Shown here: positions 34,292 through 44,486 of the stretch, piece after piece
Layout: the number at the start of each line of letters is the position of its first letter
Position numbering within the stretch: the first letter of the stretch is position 1
Assembly (NCBI GenBank): GCA_025786725.1
Contig: JAHLTZ010000018.1
Span: 1-64,000, forward strand
Direction of reading: 5' to 3'
Source of the DNA: Syncephalis fuscata
Taxonomy: Eukaryota > Zoopagomycota > Zoopagomycetes > Zoopagales > Piptocephalidaceae
Length of the DNA stretch: 64,000 bases
Program-made: the position numbers and the translations under genes
The notes under the pieces: generated by a model
What the model saw: only the letters and a program-made list of their open reading frames with translations
The model's database searches: none
Told to the model about the DNA's origin: nothing

Positions 34292-35569
34292 ACAAGCAAC
34301 GACCTACAATTGAAATAGAATAATGGATAACATTAGAACTAGACCAGCATCAAGAGTTTTAATTAATAAAAGTTATTTTATTACAGTCCATCGTCTTTAG
34401 TTTACTAATTTACTCATGAATTTGAGTCAGACTAAACAGTTTATATTTAAAAGGTTGTCATTGTTAATGTCGATACAATCAAATAGCATAATCCATTTTG
34501 AAAAAAATTGCTGTTGATGTTGGCACTATTAGCGCAAATTGATTATTTGTTTGTCTAATGACTCTAGTATATTATAAGTGATTAGTTTAGACAAGTTTAA
34601 AATGTCATAAACTCAACAGCATTGTATTTAGTTTATTGCTTTTAATGAACAAAATAAATGCAGAATAGCAATGGATTATCATTTATAAATAAATGTCACA
34701 AATAAATAATAGTGTCAGCGATATATACTTGGATGTTCTGTACTGCACCATTAACACAGTGCATTATTTAATACGATTGCTCACACATTTACAACTAGCA
34801 AGTATTTATTGATCATATGATCGTAATTGCTGTTTTTATTGTTATTAATTGCTATCGATATTTGATATATATATTATTGTCCATTCACATACGATGTTAA
34901 CAATTAGTTTAATAACACGGTTTATCTAATAGTCACATCGTTATAGCAATACAAACATAACATCAAAATGGTAGCATTACGATAAGATATTTTATTGAAA
35001 ATGATCATTGTTTTTAACTTTTGAAATCACAGTTGTTTAGCTTTGTCATTAAAATCACTATGTTTGACTAGGATAGAATGGCATTACCATAGTGGATAGG
35101 ATATAGAGCATAAGTATAATGGTTATGATGCTGTTTATTAGTTTTATTTTATTATGTGTTAAGTTTAATTTATTTTAAAAGCTTCTATTGTTTGAATCAA
35201 AGTATAATAGTATGATTATAGCAGATAATGTAATGTTTACTTTTGAATCTACACGGCCAAACAATTGTAAGAGTAATAGCTTAGCGATGAACAGATAGAA
35301 TGAGGTAGATTACTAAGCAACTGAATAAAAACATGGCATCTCATTTAACGATAAGTGTAAAACAGTCTTTTTTGAATGTACGCCATAAATACACGGTAAA
35401 TTGTATGATTTTGTTTATGCTTGTTGGGCATGTTTTATTGAATAAAAACATAGCAATGTTTGTTTGATAAATAAAAAGTGATGCGTTTCCAACATAAACT
35501 AGTAGGATATGTTGCAAAAAGAATAACCTGCAACAATCCATCATAAACACTGGCACCAGCCACAATATT

Positions 35570-36182
35570 GGATCAGGAAAGGCAGTGTAAAAACAAAAAG
35601 GCTAATATAGCGCCTCAAAAACAACAATGCTTAGAAAAAAGTACTGATGAGTGAGATTGTTCGAGTTGGAAAAGAGCAAAGAATAAGACAATCAGCGGAG
35701 AGGGAACAGGACATACAGCTAATACAGCAATCATGTTGCCAAAGTCATTGCATGCTTTAGTTTTGCTATAGATTGCCACTATGAATCGTGCTAACAGCAG
35801 CCTGTACCGTCTCGACAGTAGCAAACCACACTGCCTTTGTTGAAATTGCAAAGCTGTTGTCAGATGACCTGTAATGGCGACCCATAGCAAAACAAAGCAT
35901 ACAACGAGATTTGCACGGTGCATATTCAACATAGCATAAACAAAGCCAGAAATGCACTTAACGTGCCAATAAAGATGCCAATATCAATGATTGAAGTGAA
36001 AAGATGCTTTGTAAATATGTAAGATTACAAAAGAGCAATGCAAGGACATAGTGTAAATAGCATATATAGAGTGTACAAGTATATGCAATGTATATATGCT
36101 ATCAAGTGTAAAGAAAGAGAAAGAGAAATGTGATGACGTAGATTGTGAGATGTGAGCCTGTCAGTCAATATTTATAAACAGC
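35570..36182 (+). repeat. Decayed copy of an inverted-repeat segment
   Basis: Resembles 30590-31190 in direct orientation. Shared blocks are GTACTGATGAGTG (35640 against 30671) and a long block near the end: TATGCTATCAAGTGTAAAGA, then TGATGACGTAG and CCTGTCAGTCAATATTTATA (about 36095-36180 against 31100-31190). It is diverged and gapped, and both ORF frames of the intact copy are broken here. It marks an older copy of the unit next to the younger inverted arm. The flanks 35325-35570 and 36183-36363 hold nothing else obvious apart from the ARL5 promoter. Confidence 0.7.
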
Positions 36183-36363
36183 CGAGTTTAATTGATTAAT
36201 AAATGGAGTGTGAAATAATAAAAGTCGATCTACCCAGCCATTTGATAAATCATAGAACAGATTAATAGTAAATGATGACTATTCTATATAGTTGTCATTC
36301 TTTTCACTCCATCATCTTGCTCTCTACAATTCTTAGACTTTAATTGTTTACACTATCATCACA

Positions 36364-37220
36364 ATGGGTATTATGTTAACAAAGCTGTGGCGTTTATGGA
36401 CAAGCGGTCAAAAACATAAGATTATTATTATTGGTCTGGACAATGCCGGCAAAACAACACTTCTATACCGACTGTAAGCTACTGTTGATTGAAGCTACGT
36501 TTACTAACGTTTACTACTTAAAGCTTGCTTAAACAGACTGTAACCACTTCACCCACTATTGGAAGTAACGTAGAAGTAAGTATTATAGAAGAATAAGCGC
36601 AAAACAGCTAATGCTTTGTTTAGGAAATTACTTATAAAAACATTCAATTTGTTATGTGGGATCTGGGTGGACAAGAGTCTTTACGCGCTTCATGGTCCAC
36701 CTATTTTGATAGTGCAGGTGTAAGTAATTGATAGAACTAGTAAGGTGTCACTAAGCAAAAAAATATTTAGGCGGTAGTCATGGTGGTGGATAGCATGGAT
36801 AAGAAACGAATGCCAGCTGTACGTGATGAATTGCACCGACTTGTGGCACAAGAGGCAAGTGTTTTTAAGTAACATAAAACGATTATTTGCCTAACTATCA
36901 TTGCAGAGTGTACAGGGTGCATGTATATTAGTGTTTGCTAATAAGCAAGACTTGGAAGGGGCATTAACTGCTGCTCAAGTATCGGAGGCTCTAGACCTTA
37001 CTAGCCTTAAAGAGCACCCATGGCAGATCCAGGTAAGCAGTTATGGACCCATATAAAACAATAGCATAATTACTTATGTATACACCACTAGGCATGTTCT
37101 GCCATCAAAGGCGAAGGATTACACGAGGGACTTGACTGGATTGTTAATCAACTAACTGGACATAGCGACAGTGACAATACTGGCGACCTTAAGGGAAAAG
37201 CCAGTGCTACTTCTTCTTAA
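36364..37220 (+). CDS. ARL5-type small GTPase
   Basis: Six exons: 36364-36473, 36524-36575, 36624-36719, 36771-36854, 36907-37032 and 37092-37220, giving 198 residues. The N-terminus [12 protein letters not shown] has the Gly2 myristoylation site of Arf-like proteins. G boxes: GLDNAGKTT (P-loop), SPTIGSNVE (switch I, the SNVE form typical of ARL5), WDLGGQE (switch II), FANKQDL and CSAI. ARL5 acts at the trans-Golgi with the GARP tethering complex. Intron 4 (36855-36906) begins with GC instead of GT (GAG|GCAAGT); this junction aligns without gaps to animal ARL5. A 20-residue hydrophilic C-terminal tail ([19 protein letters not shown]) is extra. Confidence 0.92.
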
Positions 37221-37273
37221 AAACAACATTTACATTTTTTATTATTATTTCCTATCTACAATAATCAAGAAGA

Positions 37274-38390
37274 TTAAGCAGATGTATTGAATGGATGGTG
37301 TGCATGAGCTGTAGCCAGCAATCTTGTCACTTGTTCATTGGTTGTCTATAAAATTATATAATATATTATTATTATTAAAGCGTGTTTAATTAAATGTTAA
37401 AAAAGCTACCTGAGTAAAATCATCATAGAATCGACCTATTATTATAGATTATTACACTGATTAAACAGCTTCTATTTATATTTACCAATGCTACTAAGAT
37501 AAGTGGGACATGTCAGACAAATAACACGATCGGCTAGTTTGGCCATTGCTTGACAACTTTCAGGCGCACCCACAGGTGCTGCAACAATAAGCTGCTTTGG
37601 ATGTCTATTAGATTATATATAATTTATATATATAGATTATGTGTATAATTTATTAGTAATTATGTTTAAATAATTTGTAAATAAACTTACCCAGATCGCA
37701 CACTTTGACACGCAACACGCATAGTTGCACCAGTGGCAATACCTGTAATGTAAATATTATTTAAAATTAATTTAATAAAAAATACAACTAGATTTTTACC
37801 ATCTAATATTACAGTCAATATTAGTCATTACTAAATAACGGCTATATTATTTGATATAGCTTACCATCAACTATTATTACTGTTTTGTTTATAATTGAAG
37901 GTGGAGATTTGCCTTGACGGTATATTTGCTCACGTCGGTTTATTTCCGCCAACTGTTAGATTAACAGCGGTTTATTAATATACATATTGGACGACTAAAT
38001 AGACCTACCTTTCTATCTTTAACCTCTTCAGCTATACTGTCATCAATACCGGCCGCTTGACGAATTCCATCATTATATACAACAAAATCTCCTTCAGCAA
38101 TAGCACCAAACGCCAATTCCTCATGACTAGGTAATATTATAGCTATTGCTATTTATTTGCAAAAATACACCTGCTTACCCGGGTACTCCTAGTTTACGTA
38201 CAAGACACACGTCAAGAGGTGCGCCCAATCGTTGAGCTACGATCGATGCCACCGGCACACCACCACGAGGCAAAGCCAGTACAACGATGTCCTCGGGCGC
38301 CACATCGCTTAACTTCTCCATTAGACGATCAGCGAGCTGCTGTCCAGCATCTACACGATCTTTGAAGCAAATATTTTGATTATACAGCAT
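37274..38390 (-). CDS. Phosphoribosyltransferase-domain protein (COG1926-like)
   Basis: Seven exons on the minus strand: 38390-38179, 38126-38009, 37952-37865, 37742-37691, 37604-37486, 37435-37410 and 37345-37274, joining to 228 residues. Motifs are FKDRVDAGQQLADRL, VLALPRGGVPVA, PLDVCLVRKLGVPG, ELAFGAIAEGD and the PRPP loop VIIVDGIATGATM, followed by VAAPVGAPESC and the end motif FYDDFTQTTNEQV. The family is mainly bacterial, and its substrates are mostly unknown. The PRPP loop normally has two acidic residues (VDDGIATG); here one is absent. Six introns show the gene is at home in this genome. The 3' end is 53 bp from the ARL5 stop; the 5' end shares a 180-bp divergent promoter with eIF2B delta. 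Confidence 0.85.
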
Positions 38391-38569
38391 AATTAAAGCT
38401 ATGAGAAAGAGTAATATTAAATTGAAACGGTTTCAAATAATTGCTTATAGGTCTAATGTGTGTTATGTGACGTTTACGATGATTGGCCATATCTGATCAA
38501 ACTGAGAAATTAGTCATTATTATTATTTCTTTTCACCTTCTTTCTTCTGCCATTGTGCCCATCGTTGCT

Positions 38570-40361
38570 ATGGATTCACCCTTGTCAGCCACGTTGTCGC
38601 CAACGAGTACAGCGCAGTCTGTGCAGAATTCGCCAAAAAAATCGACAAAGGAGATGTCGAAGAAGGAACGACGTGAATTACAGGTAAGTTGACGAGATCA
38701 CTAGCTACTTGATGTTGATGATGGATCCAATACTTAAGGAACGTCAACGAGCGGAAAAAGCCGCCCAAAAACAAGGCATCACTCCAGATAATAAGGGAAA
38801 GAAGGTGGTAAAGCCGGCACCCGCTACTAATGCACCTTCAATGGCCACTACTGCCTCTACTAGTGGAGGTACAGCGACTACTGCTACAGCAAAAAGCAAA
38901 CGTAGTCTATTTGACCAAGAGTATCCATCGCTAGTGGCTCATTTAAGTGTTGCAAAGGGGGTCACTAGCAAGGCAGATAAGGATGTCCATCCGGCTATCC
39001 TCGCCCTTGGACTAGCCTACTCGGAATATCGTATTTGTGGCAGTAATGCACGTTGTGTTGCGTTACTTGGTGCTTTAAAGAAAGTAAGTAGCTATTATTA
39101 GTACCATTACTATGGTATACTAAATGATAATGAACTAGGTTATTAGAGATTATCAAACACCGCCTAATGTGCATATATCTCGTCATTTACAAACTTATTT
39201 ATCACCACAAATCAACTTTCTAGTGGGTATGCGACCATTATCAGTCAGCATGGGCAATGCTATTCGCTACTTAAAATACGAGATTTCTATACTAGATGTT
39301 GATACTTCTGATGAAGAGGTAATATATATATATACAGATATATATATATTTATTAACGATAATGATAACTATTATTATATCAAACACAATTAGAGCAAGA
39401 AACATATTATCGGTCGTATTGATGCATTTATCAATGAGCGAATCTTACGAGCCGATGAAGAAATAGTAGAACATGCAGTTCGCAAGATACAAAATGGTGA
39501 TGTTATTTTGACATTTGCACGGTAAGAAGTAGAATAAATATAATAAATTAGGTATATAATAATGTGTATTAGATCATCGGCTGTACAACAAGTTTTAATG
39601 GCTGCTAAAGAACGAGGCATTAAGTTTAAAGTCATTGTTGTCGATTCCCGTCCATTATTAGAAGGTGAATAGACTGTACTTATTGTATTAGTGCTACTAA
39701 TTAATAGTTTATTAATTGGCTAAATAGGAAAGAAATTGTTGACGGCACTTAATGCTGTGGGTATTGATTGTACCTACACTTGGTTAAATGGTCTATCAAT
39801 TGCTATGGAGAATGTAAGTCATTTAGTAATTGCTGAATAAAGATTGCTTATTTTGTTTACAACTAGGCCACTAAAATATTCCTCGGTGCACATGCTATGC
39901 TGTCCAATGGTGCAATGATATCACGAGCAGGCACAGCCTCAGTGGCATTGGCCGCTCATGAACGGCGAGTACCTGTTCTTGTTTGTTGTGAGACTTATAA
40001 ATTCACAGATCGTGTGCAAATGGATTCATTTGTATGGAATGAATTGGGTAAATATACGTTTAACGTTAAATAGCATTAATTGATCAATGATTAAATATAG
40101 GTCGTCCATCAACAATTTTAAATACACCCAATGAAAGTCCACTTCATAGTGTAGTTGACAATCCACGTCTTAAACTACTTTGCATGACCTATGATGTTAC
40201 ACCACCTTCTCTCATGAACTTGGTGGTGACAGATATTGGCATGATTCCATGTGAAAGTGTTTCAATGGTGTTACGCGAATACAAGTAAGTGGTTAAATAG
40301 ATGTAATAAACTGTTACTAACACGATTGACGCGTTATAATAGACCCATGACACAGCAATAA
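38570..40361 (+). CDS. Translation initiation factor eIF2B subunit delta
   Basis: Nine exons: 38570-38683, 38739-39083, 39139-39318, 39394-39521, 39573-39664, 39728-39813, 39867-40047, 40101-40284 and 40343-40361, giving 442 residues. The N-terminal [19 protein letters not shown] is the conserved delta-subunit entry helix. The C-terminal Rossmann-like domain follows: [98 protein letters not shown]. The protein belongs to the GDP-exchange factor that recycles eIF2 in the cytosol. The last exon is only 19 nt and encodes PMTQQ. Confidence 0.94.
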
Positions 40362-40498
40362 GTGTCGTTTACTTGGTTTATCTATTCCATCTGCCCATTT
40401 GACTATGCCTACTCGTTGACATGCACACATACATATACACATTTATCTATTATCATTTTAAAAGAATATTCCTATTGTTTAAAATTAATGGCCACCCA

Positions 40499-41013
40499 TT
40501 ACATCATATATGTCTTGTCTGGTCGAGTAATGATATCTTTCAATTTGTCTCCTAGCTTGATGGTTGTTTGACGAATAACCCGTGTATCAATACGCAAATT
40601 ATCCGTTAATTCTTTTACAGTGGCGGGGTTTGCATCAAAGTGCATTAACCAATAGCTAGAAGAAGCGAAGACGCGATCAGTATTGTTACATGTATATTCT
40701 AGTCTCTGTATTTGTTGTAGATAACAACAACACTTCTACTCACTGGCCTCGGTGATGATAGAGCTGGTGACGTTTCATACGGTAGGGCAATTCACGTTCT
40801 CCTAGATTAACAAAGCCACGTACCACGCCGCCATTCTGTAGAATAGAACGCGCGCTTGTTCGGAGTAGATCTCCTAACTGTGCCTAATAATCAATACATG
40901 ATCATAGATAAGTAAGAAGATCAACAACATGCTGTGTCTTCATGTATACCTAGATCTACACTTACCGTTTGTATTCTACCGCGTGAAATGCAGACAAGTT
41001 CGTAGAATGGCAT
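40499..41013 (-). CDS. Mitochondrial ribosomal protein bS6m
   Basis: Three exons (41013-40966, 40883-40744 and 40655-40499) coding for 114 residues. MPFYELVCISRGRI is the S6 beta-strand 1; NGGVVRGFVNLGERELPYRM and HYWLMHFDANPATVKELTDN correspond to the S6 fold, and the end is RIDTRVIRQTTIKLGD. This is the small-subunit mitoribosome protein (MRPS6 in animals, Mrp17 in yeast). The N-terminus does not look like a cleavable presequence, as is usual for S6m. Convergent with eIF2B delta (about 140 bp apart). Confidence 0.88.
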
Positions 41014-41529
41014 AGTGGCGAAAGGAAAGATTAAAATGATATTTAAGAAAAGTAAAAAAATTGAATTAAATCAAATAACTATATTATTTACACTGAATCA
41101 TAGTAACACTTGAGTTAATTAATAGCTATACGTAGTCATAAATAAATTGGATTTCTATAACATAGCTAATATCTTTACAATAAAACTGACAGTAATTATT
41201 ACAATATCAATTAAACTTGTTGAAGTGGCGGTGTATTTAATTAAATAGCTAATATTAATAAATGTAAATTATGTACCAATAACGATTGGACTAATTATAT
41301 GAATGGTAATAGATATACAATTAAGAATTAATAATAACAACATACAATATCTTAATAATGCCATATAATAATACTAATAGTAAAACATTACGAATACTTG
41401 ATGTATGTGACTGATGGTCTCAAAAACATATCCTTTTCTTTTCCCAGTAACTACCTCATCTCATCTATTTTTTTGATATAGCTATTTTGTTATTGAAAGA
41501 TCTACATATACAACTAGTGTCCATTGACC
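41014..41529. other. Divergent promoter region bS6m/SNW1
   Basis: About 515 bp of AT-rich sequence between two head-to-head genes. A CT-rich tract near 41430-41460 precedes SNW1. No ORF. Confidence 0.5.
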
Positions 41530-43728
41530 ATGTCTGGCTTGTACGAGTAAGTAACGGGTTGCTATTTAATGTAGATGATCAGTCTCTAATCAACATTATC
41601 TTATACAAGGGCTCTGCCTAAGCCAGTGTATACCACTGAAACGACTAAACCAACGCCACGATCTGGCTCTGCTTCGGATGCCTCTTCAGTGCTGTCAACT
41701 GCGATTACTTTAGTAGGAAATAGCAATACGAGACAAATACCACCTTATGGACAGCGACAAAGTTACCTGCCTAGAGCAGAAGCTGATTTTGGTGATGGCG
41801 GTGCTTTTCCAGAAATCCACATTCCTCAGTATCCTTTAGGCATGGGCCGCAAGAAAGTGAGTATCTATCGGTACTAATAAGCTAAACGCACTATTTAGCA
41901 ATACTAATACTTGCGTACCACTCTATATTGCTATTGCATAGGATGCGGCCGGTAAAACATTAGCTCTGCAAGTAGACGCAGAAGGCAATGTTCGTTATGA
42001 CGCAGTAGTACGACAAGGACATGACAAAGATCGCATTATCCAGTCACAGTTTCGCGATCTAGTGCCATTGAGAAATAGAGCTGATGCTGGAGAAGTATCA
42101 TTGGAAAAGCCCGATGAGGACGCGATCCAGGAAACAACCGATCGTACAAGAGCTGCACTAGAGAAGATTATTACAGGTAATATGGCGTGTGTGATGTATT
42201 TGTTATTACTATGGGCTAATTTTTATTAATATTTAGGCAAAATTGCTGCGGCCAAGCCAAAAAATGTTAATGTTGAGAAGAAAGAGGCTATGTATATTCG
42301 ATATACGCCTGGCCAACAAATGGATAGTCATAATTCAGGTGCTAAACAGCGTATTATTCGTATGTCAGAAATGCCTGTGGATCCAATGATGCCACCGAAA
42401 TTCAAACACACAAAAGTGCCACAAGGTAATTAAAGGCTTATATAAAATGATGAAATAGAAGGCAGTTTATTAATATGATTGTTTATAGCTCCACCCTCAC
42501 CTCCACCACCTGTATTACACTCACCACCGCGTAAACTGACGGCTGATCAACAAAAGGATTGGGTCATTCCACCATGTGTATCGAATTGGAAGAATCCTAA
42601 AGGTTTTACCATTGCATTGGATAAACGATTGGCTGCAGATGGTCGTGGCTTACAAGAAGTGACGATTAACGATAAGTTTGCCAATCTTGCCGAAGCGTTT
42701 ATTGCGGCGGAACGACATGCCAGAGAAGAAATCCGCTTACGTGCAAAGATGCAGCAAGTATTGGCACAGAAGGAAAAGGTTGCCAAAGAGGAGAATCTAC
42801 GTTTATTGGCTCAACGTGCGCGCGAAGAACGGTAAGTCATCATTAATGGTAAATCTATAACAGCTTATACATAATGCATTCATAGAGCGGGAGCCATGGG
42901 CGGAGAAGGCAATGGTAAACAGCCTGCCGATCAATCGGATGAGGATGGTGAACACGCGGAGGATGCAGAAATGCAGGAGCGTGAAGCATTGCGCAGAGAA
43001 CGAGCACACGAGCGTCAACGAGATAGTCGATTGTCGCGTATGGGTGCAGAACAAAAGGCCAAGCATATTGCTAGGTACGCATATGAGACTATGATGAGTA
43101 TTTTTTTTATTAATAGTGGCGATATAGAGAGCAAGGTCGAGACATTTCGGAAAAGATTGCACTTGGCTTGGCCAAACCAACTGTCTCAAAAGAGAGTATG
43201 TTTGACCAGCGTCTCTATAATCAGTCGGCGGGTCTTGACTCTGGTTTCCGTGGCGATGATGTTTACGATACATACGATAAACCGCTATTCCGTGGCACGG
43301 CTAATGCCACTATCTACCGCCCTACAGTAGGCCAGGATGATGATCAGTATGGTGGTGGTAATGCAGAAGAGATTGGAAGTATGCTAGGCAATGAACGATT
43401 TAGCGCGGCCGGTTTGGGTGCATCTCGAGAAACAATGGAAGGCGGGGTAAGTTTAATCGACTAAATAGCTACGAGCTTATTACAATATAGATGCTAACGA
43501 TAATGATGTTAAATAGTCACGCGATGGTCCAGTGCAATTTGAGAAGGAACGAGTTCAGCGAATGGATCCATTTGGTACGGATAAATTATTGGCTGACGTG
43601 AAACATGGTAAACGCAGTCTAGAGTATGGACTATCGTAAGTTATATGAGCCATTACTTAGATAATAGATACTGATATTGTGACAATTATTTTAGTAATGA
43701 TGAGCGGTCTAAACGAACAAGAGATTAA
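41530..43728 (+). CDS. SNW1: SNW1/SKIP (Prp45) spliceosome protein
   Basis: Nine exons: 41530-41546 (17 nt, MSGLYE), 41610-41856, 41942-42176, 42237-42425, 42489-42831, 42886-43074, 43128-43446, 43517-43635 and 43695-43728, giving 563 residues. The SNW domain is intact: PPYGQRQSYLPRAEADFGDG, HIPQYPLGMG, DLVPL, MYIRYTP and the family's DPMMPPKFKHTKVP block. It continues with WVIPPCVSNWKNPKGFTIAL, DKRLAADGRGLQ, the helix ERHAREEIRLRAKMQQ, and a C-terminal REQGRDISEKIALGLAKP, QRLYNQSAGLDSGF, YDKPLF. SKIP is a core NTC-related component from activated spliceosome to disassembly and also a transcription co-regulator. Exon 7 begins at the second of two candidate acceptors (43128), which restores the family sequence. 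Confidence 0.95.
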
Positions 43729-44123
43729 TAAATTTATAAATATATTCAAAATAAAATCTGTTTGTAGCAACTATATACTAAATCATATGTGTGTGTATTT
43801 ATTAAACTAACTTATTAGCAATAAATATTAAACTAGAATGCATGTTATTTAATTAAACTGATATTTGTTAGCTATTATGCTAGACAGATTGCTACATCTA
43901 TCGTTTATCAAGTTTAACTAGTTGACTCATAATTGATTTATACCATTTTTTGAATACTATAATACTGCGCTGTTTATTTAGTAGTGTTGGGGCGATTACA
44001 AATAATCTTGGTTGTTTATTTTATTTTAATGGTTTAGTCATCTAGATACATATATTATTACTAATGTTGCTAGTAAAGATCTGATAATAACCAGACATAA
44101 AAATTGAATGCATATAATAATAG
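43729..44123. other. Spacer up to the gypsy element
   Basis: AT-rich DNA, no ORF. Its last bases (AATAG) are the left copy of the element's target duplication. Confidence 0.5.
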
Positions 44124-44460
44124 TGTGGTAGTTGTTCGTTTCCACGATTTGTTGGAAGGCTCATCCTGAAAAGGATTTAAGTGTACGCTTAAAATGATAA
44201 CTACGATAGTAATTGACACGACACCTCAACTCTGAGATGCATATGACCACACGAATAAACTCCACAAGTACTCGGACTTGCTTTAAGATAAACGACTAAA
44301 TATAACTCAAACGTGAACTACTCTTCTTTTTATTTAATTTTACGCGCAATATTCATCTCATTTATATTAAAGGCGCGCCATGCATAGCGTGGCAAGGCCG
44401 AGCTATGTGTTCTTCAGCTAAAAATAGTAAGATTGGCAACAGCACATTTCCTTCACCACA
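44124..44460 (-). repeat. 3' LTR of gypsy element
   Basis: 337 bp, TG...CA borders. Differs from the other LTR at three positions seen by eye (near 44240, 44372 and 44413). Confidence 0.88.
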
Positions 44461-44486
44461 ACCGCGGGACCCTGTTGGAAGTTACT

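Larger units (their letters stand above)
29735..35324. repeat. Right arm of the 5.6-kb inverted repeat
   Basis: The reverse complement of 1-5578 with few differences. Order from inside out: AT-rich part, doubtful 80-codon ORF, foldback element, AT-rich part, CAP gene, outer AT-rich part to 35324. Beyond 35324 no counterpart can be seen because the left arm meets the window edge. Non-coding stretches inside the arm (29735-30677, 30921-31430, 32190-33630 and 34292-35324) hold nothing else recognisable. Confidence 0.93.

Noticed and set aside
35615-35932. 105-codon minus-strand ORF with a hydrophobic N-terminus
   Set aside because: It lies antisense in the decayed repeat copy, has a Cys/Leu/Phe-rich composition typical of reverse reading, and no equivalent ORF is present in the intact arms.
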